Below, piece after piece: positions 28,436 through 36,330 of a DNA stretch of 64,000 nt. This stretch comes from Pseudomaricurvus hydrocarbonicus. Its GTDB lineage: Bacteria > Pseudomonadota > Gammaproteobacteria > Pseudomonadales > Cellvibrionaceae. Every line of letters starts with the position of its first letter. The stretch's first letter is position 1. Below the pieces are notes generated by a model. It did not search any database, had not been told where the DNA came from, and saw nothing but the letters and a program-made list of their open reading frames with translations. Both the position numbers and the translations under genes were made by a program. The stretch lies in assembly GCF_011602365.1 (NCBI RefSeq), contig NZ_JAAONZ010000023.1:1-64000 (forward strand), given 5' to 3'.

Positions 28436-28585
28436 AAAGCCTTTCATCCTCCTCTCCCGCCTGTCACTTTTGACATTTTAGGCACAAATACTGCCACCAT
28501 TGTCCTTTTTAAACCTATATTTTCCTGGAAAGTTCGAGCTACACTCTTTGCCATCCAGAATGACCGCCACCATATTGAGCTTCCT

Positions 28586-29611
28586 ATGCCCACGATTACC
28601 ATTGCCGTTTATGACGGGTGCCGCGCCTCCAGTTTCACCAACTTTCTGGACATGCTGGACATCGCCAACCTGCAATGGCAAAAACGCTACGACACCTCCG
28701 AAACCTTATTCCGCTGGAAACTGGCCTCGGGGGATGGCAAGCCTATCCGTACCGCGACACACATCCGCATGGCGGTCGACAGTACGTTTCAGGATGCCGA
28801 GCCGTCGGATGTGGTGATGGTGGCAGCGGCCCAATATGGCAACAAACAGGCATTCCCGGAATTTTTAAAGCGACAACGCCTGCTGATTCAATGGTTGAAG
28901 CAGCGCAGTGACCAGGGAGCGATGCTCCTTACACTGTGTACCGGCACATTTCTGGTCGCCGAAACCGGCATATTGAATAATCAGCGGGCTACCACGACCT
29001 GGTGGCAGGCAGACCTGTTTCGCGCCCGCTACCCCAGTGTCACACTCGATGTAGACCAGCTGCTGATTCAATCGGACAATTTTATGATTGCCGGAGCCGG
29101 CAACACCGATTCACTGATGGCCCTCAAACTGATAGAGCGCTACATGGGGCATCAAATCGCCTCGCTCACCTCTAAATTGATGCTGGTGGACAACAATCAG
29201 GTAGAGCAGACACCGTACCTGACCCTTCAACAACAGTTACAGCACAACGATTCTCTGGTCGCGGACGCCCAAACCTGGCTCCAAATTCACATGAAAGAAC
29301 CTGGTGCGCTGGACAAACTGGCCGAACACTTGAATGTCAGCTCGCGGACATTAATCCGCCGTTTCAAGCAGGTCATGGAGGTCACGCCCAACCGCTACCT
29401 GCAAAATCTGCGCATCGATACCGCCAAGCGCCTGCTGGAAACCAGCGGCAACTCCATTGAAGCGATCATGCTTCAGGTTGGCTACAACGACCTGAGCTCC
29501 TTTAGCCGTTTGTTTCAGCGTAAAACCGGTCTCACTCCCAGGGCGTATCGCGCCAGATTTCAGTACCCGAATTCTGGACACTCCCCTCAGATCAATGCCC
29601 TCCATGCATAA
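28586..29611 (+). CDS. GlxA-type AraC-family transcriptional regulator
   Basis: A 341-aa regulator with an N-terminal DJ-1/PfpI-like (class I glutaminase-fold) domain (about 1-190; TIAVYDGCRASSFTNFLDMLD, then LLTLCTGTFLVAETGIL with the nucleophile-elbow Cys) and a C-terminal AraC/XylS DNA-binding domain (about 235-325) with two helix-turn-helix units, DKLAEHLNVSSRTLIRRFKQ and GYNDLSSFSRLFQRKTGLTP. Such proteins usually sense a small metabolite and activate nearby genes. The start at 28586 is chosen because upstream in-frame sequence (from 28343) is not protein-like. Neighbours: class II aldolase upstream, ferredoxin downstream. Confidence 0.9.
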   Translation: MPTITIAVYDGCRASSFTNFLDMLDIANLQWQKRYDTSETLFRWKLASGDGKPIRTATHIRMAVDSTFQDAEPSDVVMVAAAQYGNKQAFPEFLKRQRLLIQWLKQRSDQGAMLLTLCTGTFLVAETGILNNQRATTTWWQADLFRARYPSVTLDVDQLLIQSDNFMIAGAGNTDSLMALKLIERYMGHQIASLTSKLMLVDNNQVEQTPYLTLQQQLQHNDSLVADAQTWLQIHMKEPGALDKLAEHLNVSSRTLIRRFKQVMEVTPNRYLQNLRIDTAKRLLETSGNSIEAIMLQVGYNDLSSFSRLFQRKTGLTPRAYRARFQYPNSGHSPQINALHA

Positions 29612-29682
29612 AACGAAGCAAAAGGCTTAACCTCTTTCCCATATGACGATAGAATCTACCAAAATCAAAACTTGAGGTAGCT

Positions 29683-30003
29683 ATGCCACTTATTAATTAC
29701 ATTGAAGCCAACGGCAACCACCATGAAGCTGAAGTGTCTGTTGGTGAAACTGTCATGCAGGGTGCTGTAGACAATATGATCGACTCCATCCTGGCAGAAT
29801 GTGGCGGCGCTTGCGCCTGCGCCACTTGCCACTGCTATGTGGACGAAGCCTGGATCGATAAAATCCCCCCCGCTCAGGGTATTGAACAAGACATGCTGGA
29901 AGCGGTGGTAGAACCGAAAGACAACAGTCGTTTAAGCTGCCAGATCTACGTCACCGAAGAGATGGATGGTTTTACCGTACGCCTGCCAGAGTCCCAGTAT
30001 TAA
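29683..30003 (+). CDS. Putidaredoxin-type [2Fe-2S] ferredoxin
   Basis: A 106-aa adrenodoxin/putidaredoxin-class ferredoxin. Cluster cysteines follow C-x5-C-x2-C in ECGGACACATCHCY plus the distal SRLSCQ. The acidic helix region IPPAQGIEQDMLEAV and the C-terminal aromatic residue (LPESQY) match putidaredoxin, where the last aromatic residue contacts cytochrome P450. It resembles that class more than the ISC-type Fdx. GAGG precedes the ATG. It stands alone with no reductase or P450 nearby, so its partner is unknown. Confidence 0.88.
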   Translation: MPLINYIEANGNHHEAEVSVGETVMQGAVDNMIDSILAECGGACACATCHCYVDEAWIDKIPPAQGIEQDMLEAVVEPKDNSRLSCQIYVTEEMDGFTVRLPESQY

Positions 30004-30055
30004 GTACAATATACAGCCATCGACCTTGGCTGCTACTGGACACTGCGTCCCCCAG

Positions 30056-30079
30056 AGACCGGCTCATGCCGGTCTTTTT
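30056..30079 (+). terminator. Terminator after the ferredoxin gene
   Basis: AGACCGGC, loop TCAT and GCCGGTCT form an 8-bp GC-rich stem followed by a run of T (ending TTTTTC). It ends the ferredoxin transcript 52 bases after its stop. Confidence 0.8.
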
Positions 30080-30146
30080 CGTTTTAGCGCTGTTAAGCTC
30101 AACGTAAGCGTTAGCACATCACCGGCGATCACCGTGCAGATCAACG

Positions 30147-30842
30147 CTAATCCACTTCAAAAGTCACCGACACAGTCGCCTCAATGGTCTGCTGACCCAC
30201 ATTCACCTGCGGAGGCACAGGACTGCTGGCTTCTGCTCTCATGGCCATATTGACGGATTTGTATACCGGTGGCTGCTGCCACTGGGTACCCACCTCCATC
30301 GACAACACCTCGCCCACTGTTTGGTTTAAGGGTTTTAGGCCCGCTTCGGCTTTTTTCTTGGCCAGCTCGACCGCCTTGGTGATCGCCTGCAGCTCCAGAT
30401 CTTCCCTCAGACTGAAATCAAATCGGGTCGAACCCAACTCGGTGGCCCCAGCCGCAATCAACCCGCCGTACACCCCGGACAGTTTCGAGATGTCCTGAAG
30501 CTTGGCAGTAAAGGAGCCAACGGCTCGATAACCCGTCAATTCACGGGGTTTGTCCCGCGGATAGCTCCACTCGGGGTTGACCAACACCTGAGCGGCCTGC
30601 AAATGTTCGGACTGTATACCCTGGCGCTTGAGGTAAGTGATAACAGAATCCAATTTGGACCTCGCTTCCGTAACAGCCCCTTCAGCTGTCGCCCCCAAAC
30701 TCTGAACCTGCCCATTCACAACCGCAATATCCGGAATGGCTTCCACTACCCCGGTTGCCGAACTCGACACCTGTGGGATTTTATCCGCGTACACACTCAC
30801 ACAGACCAAACACATCAAAACCGTTCCCATCATTCTTTTCAC
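30147..30842 (-). CDS. SIMPL-domain (DUF541) periplasmic protein
   Basis: A 231-aa secreted protein with a signal peptide (MKRMMGTVLMCLVCVSVYA, cleaved near residue 19) and a SIMPL domain (about 25-225): VSSSATGVVEAIPDIAVVNG, the central GYRAVGSFTAKLQDI and the C-terminal VSVTFEVD. Such proteins (BP26/OMP28-like) form periplasmic rings; their function is unclear. The start is a GTG at 30842 with a perfect AAGGAG 7 bases upstream, even though the open frame runs to 30956. It diverges from the yaeQ-like gene. Confidence 0.85.
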   Translation of the reverse strand: MKRMMGTVLMCLVCVSVYADKIPQVSSSATGVVEAIPDIAVVNGQVQSLGATAEGAVTEARSKLDSVITYLKRQGIQSEHLQAAQVLVNPEWSYPRDKPRELTGYRAVGSFTAKLQDISKLSGVYGGLIAAGATELGSTRFDFSLREDLELQAITKAVELAKKKAEAGLKPLNQTVGEVLSMEVGTQWQQPPVYKSVNMAMRAEASSPVPPQVNVGQQTIEATVSVTFEVD

Positions 30843-31033
30843 AAACTGACTCCTTAATTCGTTAATAGCTGTTTTATCCGGGCTCTCATAATCCTGCAGT
30901 ATGAATATATGAATCTTTGACCCAACAATGAATAAATACCGTGCTTGAGACCGCAAACGGGGTACAATAATTCCAACTTTCGTTGTATGACGACCACATT
31001 TTTTTACCTCTCTCCCTACCCTTACGGTGCACC

Positions 31034-31573
31034 ATGGCTCTTAAAGCAACTGTCTTCAAAGCAACCATTAATATTGCCGATATGGACCGATATTATTACG
31101 ACGAACATGTGCTGACACTCGCCCGCCATCCGTCGGAGACCGACTTACGCATGATGGCAAGGTTGGCAGTATTTGCCCTGAACGCTGAACCGCGGCTGAA
31201 TTTTACCAAAGGCATAAGCACAGACAGTGAGCCGGACTTGTGGATCAAGGATTACAGCGATCAAACGGAATTGTGGATAGAGCTGGGGCAACCGGATGAA
31301 AAACGACTGCGACAAGCCTGCGGGAAGGCACAAGCTGTGAAGATTTATTGTTACAGCGGCCGCTCAGCAGAACTCTGGTGGCAACAAACCAAACACTTTG
31401 CGCAGCGTTTTGACAACCTTACGGTGATCAATTTACATGAAGAAGGCATTCAGGCATTAAGCGAATTGGCTCAACGCAACATGTCTCTGCATTGCAACAT
31501 CGAAGATCAGGAAATGAGTGTCAGCGATGAAACCACAAGTGTCATCATCACACAGGAAATGTGGAAGGGCTAA
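31034..31573 (+). CDS. yaeQ: YaeQ family protein
   Basis: A 179-aa protein of the YaeQ family, with a PD-(D/E)XK nuclease-like fold but no demonstrated enzyme role that I can rely on. Family stretches: MALKATVFKATINIADMDR at the start, LARHPSETDLRMMARLAVFAL, DLWIKDYSDQTELWIELGQP (the acidic core) and KIYCYSGRSAELWW. In E. coli it is linked to RfaH-related phenotypes. ATG 31034 starts the conserved region. A 20-bp repeat array follows the gene. Confidence 0.9.
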   Translation: MALKATVFKATINIADMDRYYYDEHVLTLARHPSETDLRMMARLAVFALNAEPRLNFTKGISTDSEPDLWIKDYSDQTELWIELGQPDEKRLRQACGKAQAVKIYCYSGRSAELWWQQTKHFAQRFDNLTVINLHEEGIQALSELAQRNMSLHCNIEDQEMSVSDETTSVIITQEMWKG

Positions 31574-31621
31574 ACCGAAGCCTTGTGTGCACAACATCGT
31601 TAAACATCAGCATGGGGACGT

Positions 31622-31680
31622 GCCAGCACAGTTAAGCAAAGCCCAGCATAGTTAAGCACAGCCCAGCACAGTTAAGCACA
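31622..31680 (+). repeat. Three-copy 20-bp tandem repeat
   Basis: The unit GCCCAGCACAGTTAAGCACA occurs three times (31622-31640 with one base missing and an end change, 31641-31660 with one change, 31661-31680 exact), then fades into GCCTGG. It lies between the convergent yaeQ and ybaN genes. Confidence 0.85.
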
Positions 31681-31709
31681 GCCTGGCTCTCCCAAAACTC
31701 GAAACCGGT

Positions 31710-32138
31710 TTAACCCGACTCAGAATCTTTGCGAACAGGGACTGACACCTGCCTGGCCAACAGCTTTTCCTGTTCAGTGTCCAAAATGGGTTGACGCCAC
31801 AAGTAGATCGTTACACACACGCCGCCAATGAAAAAAATCACCCCGACCCACCAGCGGTCTATCAGGTAGGTCGAAAAGCACAAACTGAACCACAACAGAA
31901 ACAATACCCGGTTACGTACCCTAAGGGGGATTCCATGACCATCCTCCCAGGAGGTAACCATCAAGCCAAAATATTTATGGTTACGCAGCCAGAAATGAAA
32001 GCGTGGGCTTGAGCGGGCAAAACACCAGGCCGCCAATAAAATGAAAGGGGTTGTTGGCATGATGGGCAAAAAGATTCCAACAACTCCCAGCACAATGCTG
32101 AACCAGCCAAATGACATCAGGGCGTATTTTTTTACCAT
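31710..32138 (-). CDS. ybaN: YbaN/DUF454 inner-membrane protein
   Basis: A 142-aa integral membrane protein of the DUF454 (YbaN) family. Hydrophobic segments lie at about 8-28 (FSIVLGVVGIFLPIMPTTPF, with the family PTTPF), 30-45 and 83-115. CFARSSPRFHFWL and the following basic stretch are conserved. Function is unknown. It is 46 bases from slyD downstream on the same strand; the two may be co-transcribed. Confidence 0.88.
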   Translation of the reverse strand: MVKKYALMSFGWFSIVLGVVGIFLPIMPTTPFILLAAWCFARSSPRFHFWLRNHKYFGLMVTSWEDGHGIPLRVRNRVLFLLWFSLCFSTYLIDRWWVGVIFFIGGVCVTIYLWRQPILDTEQEKLLARQVSVPVRKDSESG

Positions 32139-32184
32139 TGGAATCTACTGCACCACCGCTCTCAAATTAGGTCCAAAGATCAAC

Positions 32185-32667
32185 TCAGTGCTGGTGGCCA
32201 CCTGCACCGTGGGCATGGCCGTGAGCGATCTCTTCGCTGGTCGCTTCCCGCACATCCACGACTTCAATGGAAAACACCAGGGTTTTCCCCGCCAGGGGGT
32301 GATTCGCATCAATGTCGACATTTTTCAGGCCGACCTTGATCACCACGGCTTCAGTCGCACCATGCTCGGTGTTGATCTGAACCATCTGCCCCGGGGTGAT
32401 TTTTCCTTTGGTGAGCAGGTGTTTTTTAGGGACGCGTTGCACCGCCCCCTCTTCACGGCGCCCGTAGCCTTTATCCTGGTCCAGTGTCACCTCAAAGCTC
32501 TCGCCAGCAACCTTACCTTCCATGGCTTCCTCCAAGCCTGGCAGCATTCCCTTATGCCCATGCAGGTACAAGACCGGATCACCATCGTGTGAATTCTCAA
32601 AAATCTCTCCACCCTCTTCCTGAAGGCGATAGTGGAAAGAAACTACTTTATCCTGACTGATTTGCAT
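32185..32667 (-). CDS. slyD: FKBP-type isomerase SlyD
   Basis: A 160-aa peptidyl-prolyl isomerase/chaperone with the SlyD plan: FKBP core split by an insert-in-flap domain (YLHGHKGMLPGLEEAMEGK, GYGRREEGAVQRVPKKHL, NHPLAGKTLVFSIEVVDV) and a His-rich tail (HGHAHGAGGHQH) for Ni2+ binding, used in hydrogenase maturation in E. coli. The tail is shorter and lacks Cys. The ATG at 32667 starts the conserved MQISQDKVVSFHY; the frame remains open to 32811 without homology. Confidence 0.93.
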   Translation of the reverse strand: MQISQDKVVSFHYRLQEEGGEIFENSHDGDPVLYLHGHKGMLPGLEEAMEGKVAGESFEVTLDQDKGYGRREEGAVQRVPKKHLLTKGKITPGQMVQINTEHGATEAVVIKVGLKNVDIDANHPLAGKTLVFSIEVVDVREATSEEIAHGHAHGAGGHQH

Positions 32668-32846
32668 GTGAATAATCCTGATCTCATCAAGTTCTATATC
32701 AATGTACTGTAATAACCAAAACCAGCGCGAAGCCGTCTGGCTGTGCAGATTCCGTGATGGCCTCACAAGCTGATTGTGCCAAGGCCATAAATATCGGCGC
32801 AGTATGGCCACTCACCTCGTGAATGGCAATTTTTTCAGCCTAGATT

Positions 32847-33485
32847 TTACCTGCTCGCCCCGGTCTCGGCGGCTACTATTTCTGCCCCCTGACCAACGGC
32901 AAAGCTCAGTAAAAGTTCAAGTTTGTCATCGGGGAGCGCAATCTGACACGCGATGGACTGGCCGTAATCTACCTGAATGACCTGACCTTGATGCTGACTC
33001 AACCAGTGCCGCAGGCTTTGTTCAAAAGCAAAATCGCCCCTGAGCTGACACTGGCTCATGGGCACCTGAGCTTCGGTTTGCAGCTCGGTCATCGCCAGCT
33101 GGGCCGAGTGACTGTAGGCCCTGACCAAACCACCCGCTCCGAGTTTTATCCCGCCAAAATAGCGGATGACAATCAGCATGATGTCACCCACATCCTTATG
33201 CTGCAGAACATTCAAAATCGGCTTACCCGCCGTACCACTGGGCTCACCATCATCGGACATTGCCACCGTGGTTGGCGAGTGCGGGTTGCCTATCAAATAA
33301 GCCCAGCAGTGATGCCGGGCATCCGGGTAATCCTGCCGGGCCTGTTCCAGCAAGGCCATGGCTTCCTCACGGTTCTGCGCACGGGCAGCACGGGCGATAA
33401 ACCGGCTTTTCTTGACTTCATACTCCCATTCTAAGGCTCGTGCCGGCACGTTGAAGGTCGGGCGAATACGGGGCTTATTGAGCAT
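32847..33485 (-). CDS. yigZ: YigZ/IMPACT family protein
   Basis: A 212-aa protein of the UPF0029/IMPACT family. It has YEVKKSRFIARAARAQNREEAMALLEQ, HHCWAYLIG and the diagnostic SDDGEPSGTAGKPIL, then VVIRYFGGIKLGAGGLVRAYS. The C-terminal DUF1949-like half (about 140-205) is also visible. The role is unclear; eukaryotic IMPACT regulates Gcn2. ATG 33485 starts before the conserved stretch and overlaps the upstream gene's last 11 bases, so the two form an operon. Confidence 0.9.
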   Translation of the reverse strand: MLNKPRIRPTFNVPARALEWEYEVKKSRFIARAARAQNREEAMALLEQARQDYPDARHHCWAYLIGNPHSPTTVAMSDDGEPSGTAGKPILNVLQHKDVGDIMLIVIRYFGGIKLGAGGLVRAYSHSAQLAMTELQTEAQVPMSQCQLRGDFAFEQSLRHWLSQHQGQVIQVDYGQSIACQIALPDDKLELLLSFAVGQGAEIVAAETGASR

Positions 33486-34062
33486 GGGGCTGCTCCGGCT
33501 TTGCGGCTGGGCGTGATGTTGCCGAGGATGCAAGTCGCGGCGCCCGCAGCCCGCGTACGATATCGACCAGGCGCCCGATCCGCTCATTGCTCAGCTGACG
33601 ATAATCCAGATACGGACAGACAACGAGCCTTTGGGACCTGTTAACCGCAAAATGGGTATCCAGCCAGTCAAGCTCAGCAATCCGCCCCTGATTGTGCAGC
33701 TCGGCGGCGTAAGTTTTGCCCGCCACAATATGCACGGTCTGCTTGACGGTAAAGTCCGGCGGACTGAACAGCAGAGCCTCGGCTGAGTGACCCTGCAGCA
33801 GTGATTGATCTCGATACGCCTGCCAGGAGCCCGCTGCGGTGACCCTGGGCTCTTCCAGGGCAAAGAGAAACTTGGCATAGACGTTAAACACTTTGCGCCA
33901 GTGATTGCTTGTATTAGCCACAATGTGAGCCAGTTCCGCCGGCAATAACGGCGTTAGATGGTCCCGTGACGGGTAATCGTCCAGGGGCGGGCGATTCGCC
34001 AGATAAATGGCCAGATTGTAATTTTTTGCGCCAAATCCCACCTGCCCTCCGTGTTCCGTCAT
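33475..34062 (-). CDS. Unknown conserved-looking protein
   Basis: A 195-aa protein whose family I do not recognise. It begins MTEHGGQVGFGAKNYNLAIYLANRPPLDDY and contains HIVANTSNHWRKVFNVYAKFLF and WLDTHFAVNRSQRLVVCPYLDYRQLSNERIGRLVDIVRG (read in parts), which look like a folded, soluble domain; the C-terminal ~20 residues are low complexity (Pro/Ala). No signal peptide. The GAGG upstream supports ATG 34062. It overlaps yigZ by 11 bases, so it should be translated with it. Confidence 0.65.
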   Translation of the reverse strand: MTEHGGQVGFGAKNYNLAIYLANRPPLDDYPSRDHLTPLLPAELAHIVANTSNHWRKVFNVYAKFLFALEEPRVTAAGSWQAYRDQSLLQGHSAEALLFSPPDFTVKQTVHIVAGKTYAAELHNQGRIAELDWLDTHFAVNRSQRLVVCPYLDYRQLSNERIGRLVDIVRGLRAPRLASSATSRPAAKPEQPHAQ

Positions 34063-34378
34063 GATCCTCGATTCCCACTGCTCGCTGTTAGTGCCATGGG
34101 CGAGACTATACCAAATTCGCGGCCACGATGATCTGCAAGGCCTCAAGCTTCTCCACTGCCCGGCTTATTAGACAACGTTTTAGACAACGTTTCTCGGTTC
34201 AGGCTCCGTTCCACCGCACGCGTTAAAGCCACCTTGGTGGTGGACACCGTTGAGGACGAAAAACGCCTCAAGCGATGAAAGACGCCCCCAAATCAGTAAT
34301 CAGTTTAACAATCCTGCGCCAGCCCAGTACAATAGCCCCTTTCCCATTTCCTCACCCAGTTCTAAGGCGCAGTCATTC
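34063..34378. other. Divergent intergenic region before the RbgA-like gene
   Basis: About 316 bases with no gene. At 34169-34192 TAGACAACGTTT occurs twice in tandem, each with an AACGTT palindrome. TTGAGG/CCTCAA (about 34249-34270) forms a hairpin with a 10-base loop. These may be regulatory for one of the divergent genes. Confidence 0.45.
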
Positions 34379-35488
34379 ATGGCAATCCAGTGGTATCCCG
34401 GGCACATGCATAAGGCCCAGAAAGAGATTAAGGAGGTTTTGCCCCAGGTTGACCTGTTGATCGAAGTTCTGGACGCGCGTATCCCCTTCTCCAGCGAAAA
34501 TCCGGCGATTGCCTCACTGCGTGGCGACAAGCCCTGCATCAAGGTCTTGAGCAAAACCGACCTCGCCGATCCGGAGGTTACCGCCACCTGGCAGGCCTAC
34601 CTGGAACAGGAAAAAGGGGTTAAGACCCTGGCGATCACCACCGAACAGCCCGGCAAAATGAAATTACTGCTCGACCTGTGCCAGAAGATGCTGCCAGAAA
34701 AAGCCGCCGGGGTTAAAACCATCCACACCATGATTGTGGGCATCCCCAATGTGGGCAAATCCACCCTGATCAACACCCTCGCCGGTAAAACCATTGCCAA
34801 AACCGGAAATGAGCCGGCGGTCACTAAAAGTCAGCAACGCATCAATCTGGGCAGCGGTATCATGCTGCTGGATACTCCGGGGATTCTTTGGCCCAAAGTC
34901 GAGAATCCTAAAAGCAGCTACCGTCTGGCAGTCACTGGCGCAATCAAGGATACCGCCATGGAGTATGACGACGTGGGCTTCTTTGCCGCCGACTACCTCA
35001 TCAAACATTACCCGGATCGCTTAAAAGAGCGCTTCCAGCTGGACAGTATTCCGAACACCGAGCTTGAATTTTTAGAAATGGCCGCTGCACGCCGTGGCGC
35101 CCTGAGCGCCGGTGGTCGGGTGAATTTGCACAAAATATGCGAAGTTTTAATTTACGAACTCCGCTCGGGAGCTCTGGGACGCATCAGCCTGGAAACCCCG
35201 GAAATGATCGAGCAGGAAAAACAGGAAGTTGCGGCCGCTCAGGCAGCCAAAGAAGCCGAGGCCGAAGCTCGCAAACAGCGTTTTAAACAAGGCACCCGGG
35301 ATCCGGAGGGCAAAAACAACACCCCGCCCCAACCTAAACAAAGACGAAAAAGGCCACCGAGCGCCAAAGCCGCCGGCCCCAAAAGCGGCTGCCAATTGAA
35401 CCGCAGTAAAGGCGGTAAAAACACCCTGGGTGAAACGCCCTCAGCGCCTAAAAAACCGTCCCGCCCTTCCACCAAAAAACGTCGTTAA
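34379..35488 (+). CDS. rbgA: Circularly permuted ribosome-biogenesis GTPase (RbgA/YlqF family)
   Basis: A 369-aa GTPase of the YlqF/YawG class. The order of motifs is permuted: VLSKTDLAD (G4) comes before GIPNVGKSTLINTLAGK (G1) and LLDTPGILWPK (G3). The N-terminal MAIQWYPGHMHKAQKEI is diagnostic of the family, which in Bacillus matures the 50S subunit. The C-terminal ~90 residues (from about 285) are Lys/Arg/Pro/Ala-rich low complexity and make the protein longer than usual (~290-310). The real start is ATG 34379; the frame upstream is not protein-like. An unknown anchored protein starts 2 bases after its stop. Confidence 0.9.
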   Translation: MAIQWYPGHMHKAQKEIKEVLPQVDLLIEVLDARIPFSSENPAIASLRGDKPCIKVLSKTDLADPEVTATWQAYLEQEKGVKTLAITTEQPGKMKLLLDLCQKMLPEKAAGVKTIHTMIVGIPNVGKSTLINTLAGKTIAKTGNEPAVTKSQQRINLGSGIMLLDTPGILWPKVENPKSSYRLAVTGAIKDTAMEYDDVGFFAADYLIKHYPDRLKERFQLDSIPNTELEFLEMAAARRGALSAGGRVNLHKICEVLIYELRSGALGRISLETPEMIEQEKQEVAAAQAAKEAEAEARKQRFKQGTRDPEGKNNTPPQPKQRRKRPPSAKAAGPKSGCQLNRSKGGKNTLGETPSAPKKPSRPSTKKRR

Positions 35489-35490
35489 TT

Positions 35491-36189
35491 ATGAATGCCA
35501 CAAAAATCACACTACTGGCGATTACCCTTTTTGCCGCCTTGGGTTATGTCTGGTTTACTTCTGAACCACAGTTACAAGACAGCCGCCAGATTGCTCTCCC
35601 GTGGAATGTTGAGCCCCATGAAGACGGTACTTCCACGGTGTTCGACATCCGACTGGAAACAACCACCGTCAGCGAGTTGCTGACCACCCTCGGAGAGGAT
35701 CATGAAATCGCCATCATCAGTGATGCCCAGGATCGCAGCGGCCTTGAAATCTATTACAGCTATTTTTCTTCAGGCCCCATCAGAGGCAAGCTGATTGCCC
35801 AGGTGGCTGTCCACGATGACACCCTGTCAGAGATGAAAACCCGTGCCGCCAGTTCCAGTTACATGGACTCCGGCGCACGTAAGTTTTTATTGAGCCCGGC
35901 GGACTACGACCGTATTCAATCCATGCCGATCAATAACCTGGCCCTCACCCCATCGGCCAACCTCGATGAGCAAATCATTCTTTCCCGTTTTGGTCTGAAT
36001 GCTCAACGAGTCCTGACACCGGAAGGTATTGAACATTTCCTATACCCACAACTGGGCATCGACATTGCCTTGAGCCAGGAGGCTAAAGAGCTGATCCAGT
36101 ACGTCGCGCCGAGGAGTTTCAAGGTCTTATCAGCCCCGCTGGAAACGCTGGCTGAACAGGAATCACTCGAGTCCACGGCTCAGCCTTAA
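35491..36189 (+). CDS. Membrane-anchored protein of unknown function
   Basis: A 232-aa protein with an uncleaved-looking N-terminal hydrophobic helix (about 6-25) and a periplasmic domain I do not recognise. It contains FDIRLETTTVSELLTTLGEDHEIAIISD (in parts), SGLEIYYSYFSSGPIRGKL and RSFKVL near the end, and no catalytic motif I can name. It starts 2 bases after the RbgA-like gene and is presumably translationally coupled to it. Base composition matches its neighbours. A terminator follows. Confidence 0.7.
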   Translation: MNATKITLLAITLFAALGYVWFTSEPQLQDSRQIALPWNVEPHEDGTSTVFDIRLETTTVSELLTTLGEDHEIAIISDAQDRSGLEIYYSYFSSGPIRGKLIAQVAVHDDTLSEMKTRAASSSYMDSGARKFLLSPADYDRIQSMPINNLALTPSANLDEQIILSRFGLNAQRVLTPEGIEHFLYPQLGIDIALSQEAKELIQYVAPRSFKVLSAPLETLAEQESLESTAQP

Positions 36190-36222
36190 GGCGACGCAGC
36201 TTTACCGGAGCCTGCAACACAA

Positions 36223-36254
36223 AAAAGCCCGGACCACTGGCGGCCAGGGCTTTT
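36223..36254. terminator. Terminator between the unknown anchored protein and the TonB receptor
   Basis: AAAAGCCC and GGGCTTTT pair (8 bp) around a 16-base loop that can itself pair GG with CC. The A- and T-runs at the ends suit termination on both strands, for the + strand gene ending at 36189 and the - strand receptor ending at 36331. Confidence 0.6.
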
Positions 36255-36330
36255 CCATCAGTGACAGATGCTGACGCGACGTTATCGTACCGGGCGTTCA
36301 GCGCTCGGAAAACTTCCCGGAATCCCCCTT

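Noticed and set aside
34235-34275. Possible hammerhead-like ribozyme (GAGGACGAAAAACG)
   Set aside because: The conserved CTGATGA and correct stem layout are missing; only a GAGGACGAAA-like string is shared.
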